Source: Litsea cubeba (lineage: Eukaryota; Streptophyta; Magnoliopsida; Laurales; Lauraceae). From it: DNA of 64,000 nt. Under the pieces are notes generated by a model. That model was not told the DNA's origin, did not search any database, and saw only the letters and a program-made list of their open reading frames with translations. The first letter of the stretch is position 1; the number at the start of each line of letters is the position of its first letter. Location: positions 3,445,934 to 3,509,933 of the forward strand of contig CM022949.1 of the NCBI GenBank assembly GCA_012931725.1. The letters are read 5' to 3'. Positions 13,001 through 22,000 of this stretch are shown here, one piece after another. A program made the translations under genes and the position numbers.

Positions 13001-16000
13001 CAGTAGGGACAACGATGGGTTAGGTTGAATGTGTGACCAACCCAACTCGCCCCTAATCATGGTTTTGACAGGGCCAGTGCAGCTACAGGTATATAGATTA
13101 TGACCTGATTGGCTCAAGGCAGGTTCAGGTTTTGGCTACACCAACCCACTACCTTGTTTATTACCTATTTACATATTTATTAATGAGATTTTAGATTTTT
13201 ATGAGTTTTTTTTTTGTTTTTGTTTGATGAAGTGCAATAGTTATTTTAAATCAAAAGGAGTATAATAATGGGAGAACCCATATCAAACCAACCTGGACAC
13301 ATCTTAGAGCGAGGCAGGATCGGTATCACATATCAGACCTGTTCTTTTCACGAGAGTGAATGTCAGGTACTGAAATGATATGTAATGAGAGAAAGAGGAA
13401 GAGACAAAAGTTGGAGAGAAACTCAATGCCTCAATGGGAGGCTCGTATGAGATTTTATAATACATAATACCCAAATCAAGGGTAATCTAATCAATATACA
13501 ATCCCTAATTAAGAGTAATCAAATCAATTTACAACCTTCATCAAGGATAATCAAATCAATCTATAAATCTATACAAGGAAATAAATAAATAAGAGATACA
13601 GATATATACAAGCTCTGACGGGCCTTGGGCTGGGCCAAGTGGGCCTAAGTCACATTATTTCTACACTCCCCCTCAAATTGATGTGGTAATGCAGAAAACA
13701 ACAATTTGCTATTAAGTTCATGATGGCGTGGCTTAGGAAGAGCTTTTGTGAAGATATCTGCCAACTGGTCATGAGTAGAAACATGAGGCAAGGTGATCTT
13801 CTCAGTTACAACATGCTGACGGATGAAGTGACAATCAATTTCAATGTGCTTCGTCCGTTCATGAAAGACTGGATTATTAGCAATTCTAGTAGCACTGGTA
13901 TTATCTCCATGAAGAGGTGTAGGCATATTAACAATAATACCAAATTCACAAAGAAGACGGCGGAGCCAGATGATTTCTGCACTTGCAGACGACATTGCCC
14001 GATATTCAGCCTCAGCAGAAGATTTGGATACAGTGGTTTGTTTCTTGGACTTCCATGAAATCAGAGAGTCGCCAAGAAACATGCACCAGCCAGTGGTAGA
14101 GCGCCGGGAATCAGGGCAACCAGCCCAGTCGGCATCGGCATACGCGGATAAGTGTAGAGAAGTATTAGACGGATAGAAGAGACCATGACAGGGAGTGCCT
14201 TTAACATAGCGGAGAATGCGCAAAGCAGCAGCAAGGTGAGGTTTATGAGGATTGCTCATAAATTGGCTAACCGTATGCACCGCATGAGAAATATCAGGGC
14301 GAGTCATCGTTAAGTAGAGTAAACTACCAACGATCCGACGGAAAATAGATGGATCATCCATGAGGGGACCATCCTCTGCACTGAGTTTACTATTTAATTC
14401 CATTGGCGTATCAACAGTATGAGCATCATCAAGTCTGGCAGAGGTGATCAAATCAGAAGCATATTTACGCTGATGTATCCGAATGCCCGACTTAGTACGC
14501 GAAAACTCAAGCCCGAGAAAATATGTGAGAGGACCGAGATCCTTCATTTTAAAGTGGCGAGTGAGATGATGCTTGAGATCCGTAATACCAGAAATATCAT
14601 TGCCACTGATAATCATATCATCAACATAGACTAAAAGGAATGTGTAACCCTTTGGTGTCCATCTAAGAAAGAGAGAACTATCAGAATGACTCTGACGAAA
14701 CCCAGCTTGAAGAATAGCGGCCCGGAATTTATCAAACCAAGCCCTGGGAGCCTGCTTAAGTCCATAAAGAGATTTGCGCAATTTGCAAACATGCCGAGGA
14801 GGACAAGCATAGCCAGGAGGAGGTTTTAAATAGACAGTCTCTTTCAAGTCGCCATGAAGAAAAGCATTTTTGACATCCATCTGCCACAGAGGCCAATTGC
14901 GAGCTGCAGCTACACACAGTAGAGTACGAACTGTGGTCATTTTAGCCACTGGAGCAAATGTTTCCTCATAATCAATGCCATACTCCTGCTTGTAACCCTG
15001 TGCAACCAATCGTGCTTTGTAGCGATCCAAACTCCCATCAGAGTTAACCTTGACAGAGAAGATCCACTTACTGCCAATGACAGAGGCTTTGTCAGGTGTC
15101 GGTACCAAGTCCCATGTATGGTTTACCTCAAGAGCCAACAATTCCTCAGTCATAGCATCCTGCCAGTATGCAATCTTGGAAGCCTGTGAATAAGAGGTGG
15201 GTATAGGAGCACTATCCAAAGAAGTGAAAAGAGCAGGGAAGCCATATCTGTCAGGAGCAACCGAAGGACGACTAGATCGTCGCAGGGGTTGGATATTAGT
15301 GGAGGAAGTATCAATACCTGAGGGTACAGGAGGCAGCATGGGAATAGGATCGGGAGAAGGAGGCCCCACCGGAGGAGTCTTGTTTCGCCGGACATAGACA
15401 TTGGTAATTGGTGGTTTGGAAGAAGTTGTCATAGGGAAGTGTGGCAAATAAGAGACAGCAACAGGATGAGTTTGGAGACGCAAAGAAAAGAAGGGAATGT
15501 GTTCTAAAAAGATCACATTACGAGATATCCGCATGCGTTTCTCAGAGGGATCATAACATAGAAATCCCTTGTGTTCAGAACTGTAACCTAGGAAGAGACA
15601 TTTGGTAGCCTGGGGTGACAACTTAGTGCGCTCTGTAGGTGGAAGATGGACAAAGCATAAACAACCAAAAACCCGCAAGTGAGAATATGAAGGTTTATGG
15701 CTAAAAAGAGCTTCATATGGCGTAATCTTTCCTAGAACGGAGCTAGGATGACGATTGATGAGATACACAGCGGTATGAGCAGCATCACACCAAAATGTGG
15801 GAGGAACTAAGGATTCAAGAAGGAGAGTACGAACAGTTGCAAGAATATGCCTGTTCTTTCTCTCAGCAACACCATTTTGTTGTGGAGTATGTGGGCATGA
15901 TTTTTGGTGAATAATGCCTTTAGCAGAAAGGAAGGTAGAAAATTCATGGGACATGTATTCTCCGCCGGAGTCAGACCTGAGAATTTTGATATCTTTTTGA

Positions 16001-19000
16001 AATTGTGTGTGAACCATATTATAAAACTTTTGGAAAAGAGAAAAGACCTCAGATTTGAAGCGCATGAAATAAATCCATGTGAATCGAGAATGATCATCAA
16101 TAAAAGTCACATAATACTTAAGACCTGTCCTACTTAATGTGGGTGCAATGCCCCACACATCAGTGTGAATGATATCAAAAGACGATGACGCACGGGAATG
16201 ATGAATGGGAAAAGGTAAAATATGACTTTTACTTAAACAACATGTAGCACACTTAGATTGAAGAAAAGAGGACATCATTTTATTATCAACAGTGGAATCT
16301 AAACAGCCAATTTTAAACAAAGAAAATAAATAAGCATTATTCACATGACCAAGACGACTATGCCAGATAGTCCACAAGTTATTAAAATGAGAAGAAGTAG
16401 AAGAAGAAAAGAGGGAATGATGTCCTGTGTCCAGCAGAAACAGTCGACCATGTTTACTCCCCGTCACGATCACCTTCCCAGTGTGCTGCTCCTGTATGAC
16501 ACAACCATTGGAAGAAAATTTAATATGGTACCCATCATCAATCAGTTGGCCTACAGAAAGTAAATTTGCTGATAACTTGGGAACAAAGTAAACATTGGAA
16601 AGGTGGAGGAATTGGCCAGAGACACTAGATAAAGTAATGGTACCAATTCCCGAAATGAGTAATTGGTCGCCATTAGCAGTAGTTATTTTGTCTTTGCCAG
16701 TATAAGGGTGAGAAGCTGTAAAACTATGTTCCACAGAGGTCATGTGGTTTGAGGCCCCTGAATCTAGAAACCAGGTGGATGGGGTAATGTATGATGACCT
16801 AGAGATTGAAGAATGGAAAGCAGGAAATGCAAGAGGAGAAGGAGTTTGGTACCGACCACCAGAAAAACCCATGGATGCATATGCAGAAGTCACCGTGCTC
16901 TGAATCAGGTCTTGAATCTGGGCTGGAGTCATGGATACAGTCCCGAAAGAAGTGCTGCCTGTGTCAGGGAGAGGTGTTTGAGCTTGGAACGCAGCAGGAG
17001 TATGTTGTCTGGATGCAGTGGGAGGATGTTGCTTTTGCTGGGGTCCATTCTTCCTTTGTAAACTACGACAATCATCAATGAGATGACCAGAGCGTTTGCA
17101 ATATCTGCAAATCAATTTCTTTCGACAGTTCTTGGCTAGATGACCAAAGCCTTTGCATTCATAGCATTGAGTAGGCTTCTGATTGGGGGCTGCTAGAAGA
17201 GCAGTCTCAGCCTGAAGAGGAGCCTTTGGGTCTTCAAAGATAACGCGCTGAGAGTTAAGGCGAAGTTCTTCTCTAAGGACTTCTTGGAAGCATGTGTCCA
17301 GATTGGCTGTGACTTCTCTATTCATAAGAGCTGAACGGACAGATTCGAATTCTGGTCTGAGATTCATAAGAAACTGACTAATGTGAGTTTCCTCTTGTAA
17401 TTTAAGCGCCTCTGTCAGAAACCCAACAGATACGGACTGGATTATCATAGCATCCCTCTCAGTCCATAATGTGAGAAATCCATTGTAGTATTCTTGCACA
17501 GTTTTATCACCTTGACTGAATTTCGCAATTTCACTATCGAGTTGAAATTTGCGAGCTTTATTGGTTTGATGATAAACATTCTTTAGATGACCCCACATAT
17601 CAGAGGCAGCAACATATGCTTGAAGAGCAATGGCAAGAGAAGGTTCAATGGAGTTAAGAATCCAAGTGATAACCTTAGCATTTTCTTTAGACCAGGTAGC
17701 TAAAGCTTTGGTGTCAGTAGTAGTAGGTTTAGTTATCGAGCCGTCAAGATAACCAAACAATCCTTGGCCTTCAACGAAATTCTTCAGATGGAATGACCAA
17801 GCCATGTAATTATTTCCATTGAATTTAATGGGAATAACATCATACTTGTCCATATTAAAGAAGCAGCAGCAAACAACCAAGGATAGAAAACAACTTGCTA
17901 AAGGTCTGCTAAAACAGCAGCAGGCAGCACAAACAATGTAAATAAATCCCAGGCAGCAGTGGGTAAAGAAGAGAACAGCCCGTAGCAGCACAAGAAGGTT
18001 AGAAATAGCCCACAGTTGACTTAATAACTAGTAACAGAGGTGGCCGAGGCTTCTAACGGCACACAAAAGAATGCAAATCAGTAGTGCAAAAAGAGACCAG
18101 CCCTCATATCAACAAAACAGAAGGTAGAGTTGATATTGATCTGTTAGAAATCTGCTAATACAGCAGGAAAATGGCACTGTATTGATCTGATGAAGAATCC
18201 AACAACAGAAAACATGAAACAGTGCATAAATTGTCTCAGACAGAGCCAGGCGACCATGAAGTTTGGTGCAAGATCTGTGCGTGGGGCCCACAAAGTTATC
18301 TAATCACAGATCAAGTTGAAAACCCTTGAAGGAGTTCAAAAGTACTTCCTCTAGTCCAAATCTGATGAGTATTGGATAAGGATCCACAAATCTGGACGGA
18401 GGAGATGAAAAGTATCTGATAAAAAAATGTCAAAGTCGACAGAGAAAGAAGTGGAAGAAGCCTACCTCAAAATCGACAGAAAAAATCCAGAAAAATCCTT
18501 ACAATAACCCTGAAGGACTGGCGATCACAGCTGTGGAGGTCGCTTGGTGATAGGAAGTTGATCAGTGGTGGGCCACAGTTTGATCAATGGCTCGTTAGAC
18601 ACTAGTAGCAGAATGACACCAGTAATGAAGAGAGGATTCACTCCAATAAGAAAGGTTTGATCAAGAGGGGAGATGGATTGATCACAACCTAAGCTCTGAT
18701 ACCATGAAATGATATGTAATGAGAGAAAGAGGAAGAGACAAAAGTTGGAGAGAAACTCAATGCCTCAATGGGAGGCTCGTATGAGATTTTATAATACATA
18801 ATACCCAAATCAAGGGTAATCTAATCAATATACAATCCCTAATTAAGAGTAATCAAATCAATTTACAACCTTCATCAAGGATAATCAAATCAATCTATAA
18901 ATCTATACAAGGAAATAAATAAATAAGAGATACAGATATATACAAGCTCTGACGGGCCTTGGGCTGGGCCAAGTGGGCCTAAGTCACATTATTTCTACAG

Positions 19001-22000
19001 GTACGAGAAGGGACAGGAGTGAGAAAGGATAGGTATTGGTTTTACCTGAACCATGCCAAACGCAAACTGGGTTCTATCCCTATTTGGCAATGTTTAGTAA
19101 TGTCAAAATATATCGACTTCATCAACATTGAGAAACTTTTAATTTTTATTAGTTCATCCACTGGTATAAATTTATCAGTAATAATAGAAATACATTGATA
19201 AACTGCAAGAACATTTCCTAAATTAGTTGTTGTCCAATGTCCTTGCAGCTCCTTCCTATCCAAACATCTGTGTGCTCTATATGGGAGTTCCCATAGACGT
19301 AATTCACTGCTATGAGGTCGCATTTGTTCTATTTTGGAAGTTTAAACAACTAAATAGCTACGCATCATATAAATAGGGATATAAAACTAATTTCATTAAG
19401 TGCAAATTGATTTTGGTTCAATCAATGGTTCCTACGTCATAGGGGACAGGAGAGAGAAGAAGAGAGGGCAGAGAATTGATGTGATCTAATATGATGTGTA
19501 TGAAATTAGTGAATAAATAGCATAAGCATGATTACAATTGAGGATTCTTCACCTCTGATCTATTCACAAAACCAACACCGGAAAGATAAATCTTAATTAA
19601 TTGATGTAAGGTGTCTGAACTAAAGACTCCATGAGATTGATAAAAAGAAACTTGTCATCCACCCCATACACCAGTAACTTATCAGTTCAAACTAGGATTC
19701 TCTTAAGAAAGACTCAAATTTGGAAATCTAGCATACCCCAGTGAGAAATGGGCCAAAACTTATCTAATATTCATCAAAATTGAGCAATCTTAGGCTAGTT
19801 AGATTGATAATCGAATACCCTATGAAATGTACCTAATTTTGCATCAATCGAACATTATTTTACCCATGAAACATGTATATAAAAGACAAGAAAACAGGGT
19901 CCTAAAATTCTATTTTATTATGTGCCACAAATTTGACCCTAGTTGAGTGGATATGAGCACCCTTTTCCTTACTCAGACAGGCCTATGACCTGCAGCATTA
20001 TGCAATCTAAAAGAGAAAGGGCAAATAATGAGCAGCAACAATTTTCTTCAACCTTACAGCATGCTAAGCTAATCAAAGAAAGAAGCTTCCAAAATTTAGT
20101 CAATCTTAAGATTCAAAAAAAAAAAAACAAAAAACAAAAAACAAAAAAGAAGAAGAAGAAAACTAAACCTGGGATATCTCCTCCTTCTCCCCATCTGGCA
20201 TTTTCTTTTGAGCAAGCATGTCTGCTTCCTTGAGCTGTAGTAAAGTTGAGACCAACTTGAGGATGTGAAAAAAAAATCCATAAGTTACTGGTAGAACTCA
20301 AACCATAGAGTAACCTCCCTACCTTCAATGCTTTAAGTCGGTCACCAAGAGTGGGTAACCCCTCTAAAATCTTTCGAGCAATATAATCACTGGATCTAGC
20401 TTGCTTAAAGAAGGTATGCTTTAACAGCTTTTGTGCAGTAGGGCGCTTTGAGGGATCTTTCACCAAGCACATAGCAATCATTTGCTTAAAGGACTAAGAG
20501 AGAAACACCAAAACCATTTGTGAGGGGGGAAAACTAACTAATAAAGAAAGAAATTGGAAGTTAACAAAAGCATGAATGTACAAGAATGAAACTTAACCAA
20601 GGTGTCAAGCGAATACCTTTGAGAATTTCTTGTCCCTTTCGTAGTCAAGACCTGGGGGTGCATTCTGCAGTGTCATAAGAAGAACCTGCCAAAATAGTTT
20701 TATCTTTTAGATTTCGCTTAAGTCTAAAGTGATCAATGGTCAATGTAGAATGGTGGATAGTATACCTTCATTGGAGGATATTTTGAGAAAGGGGCATGAC
20801 CATGAGCTAGCTCCAAGGCTGTTATTCCAAAAGACCAGATATCCGCCCTACAGGATAATTATACGCCAAAATAAGTATCTATATTTTAGTGCTCACAAAG
20901 AAAACTAGGAACCTAAAAGTAGTGAACCAACTTGAAGTCATAACCATGCAATTGTTCCATAACCTCAGGTGCCATCCTACGAAAACAAATAAAAAATAAG
21001 GCTTGTATCATTAAATAACATGCACTAGAAAATATTTCCAAGTTGCAACATTGGCAACTTATATGTGAAGATGCTCTCCTTATATAGAAATATGTACCAG
21101 CAAGGCGTCCCCACAAATGTATTTCTTGAGCGTTGTCTATCACCTGAATCAAATAGGCAAGCCGAAACTCCGAAATCCCCAAGCTTAATTGCACCCCGTA
21201 AATCAACTAGAATATTCCCAGCCTACGTGAAACGGTAAGCAGTAAGCACTTAGTAAATGGAGGGATTAACACATCCTGATCCTAAAGCAACATTGTCACT
21301 ATTATTATCTTGATATGATATGATAAATTGTTTTACAAGACATTATATATTATAAAATCTACCTTTACGCATGAGGCTATGGTCCCCCATTGTACTTTTG
21401 GCTTGATGGAAAGTAACAAGAGTTGAGCTAAAGAGAGGTGATGGGGTGATGGGAGTGTTGTGTGCGTTCTCACTACACACCAATTTATACAACACGTTAA
21501 CACGTGTTTTTTTAAGGTGTAATGGCTAACATCACATTTTTCTCATGGAAAGTGTTCCAAAGGGTGACCAAGTGGCCTACTAGAATAGGCTGCATGTTAA
21601 ATTCTGCCCGTCGAAAGACACTTGAAGAGCCTCACATCATGTCCCCAACCATCACATCTATCTTTAGATCTAATGGATGCAATTTACAGCTCTCACTCAT
21701 TCACGACCATTAACAATTGATCCACATTTCTCAAAAAAAAAAAAAACAAAAAAAAATCACACAACAACTTGGATACAAAATCACAACAATTGATCTGTAT
21801 TGGCAAATCAACTGTAGAAACCTTCCATTTTATTATCAGTTGAGCTTACCATTTTAATCTTGCATTCACAAAAATAGAACATGGAGAATAAAATAAAGGA
21901 AAGTAGGAAATTATAATGAAACCTTCTTGAAATGGCATAAATCATTCTTCTTGATAAGCAATAAGTCTCGCGTGTGCTGTTTCTCTCCCACAAATGCACC

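Larger units (their letters stand above)
13371..18999 (-). mobile_element. Copia-2: apparently intact Ty1/copia LTR retrotransposon
   Basis: A 5,629-bp element on the minus strand inside kinase intron 8. It has two 295-bp LTRs that read as identical, TG...CA ends, and a target duplication GGTAC at 13,366-13,370 and 19,000-19,004. The primer site immediately inside the 5' LTR reads TGGTATCAGAGC, the standard initiator-Met tRNA match. A GAGGGGGAG polypurine tract abuts the 3' LTR. One uninterrupted gag-pol frame fills most of the interior. Intact coding, matching LTRs and clean target duplication together suggest a recent, possibly still competent insertion. The lineage within Copia was not assigned. 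Confidence 0.97.

Noticed and set aside
15807..16137. Open frames opposite to Copia pol, here and at 4,130-4,538 and 13,720-14,176
   Set aside because: They are antisense shadows of the conserved integrase and RT coding sequence and recur in both Copia copies for that reason.
17854..17991. 46-codon upstream extension of the Copia-2 polyprotein
   Set aside because: Cys/Phe-rich and unlike any Gag start. The Met at 17,853 corresponds to the start shared with Copia-1.
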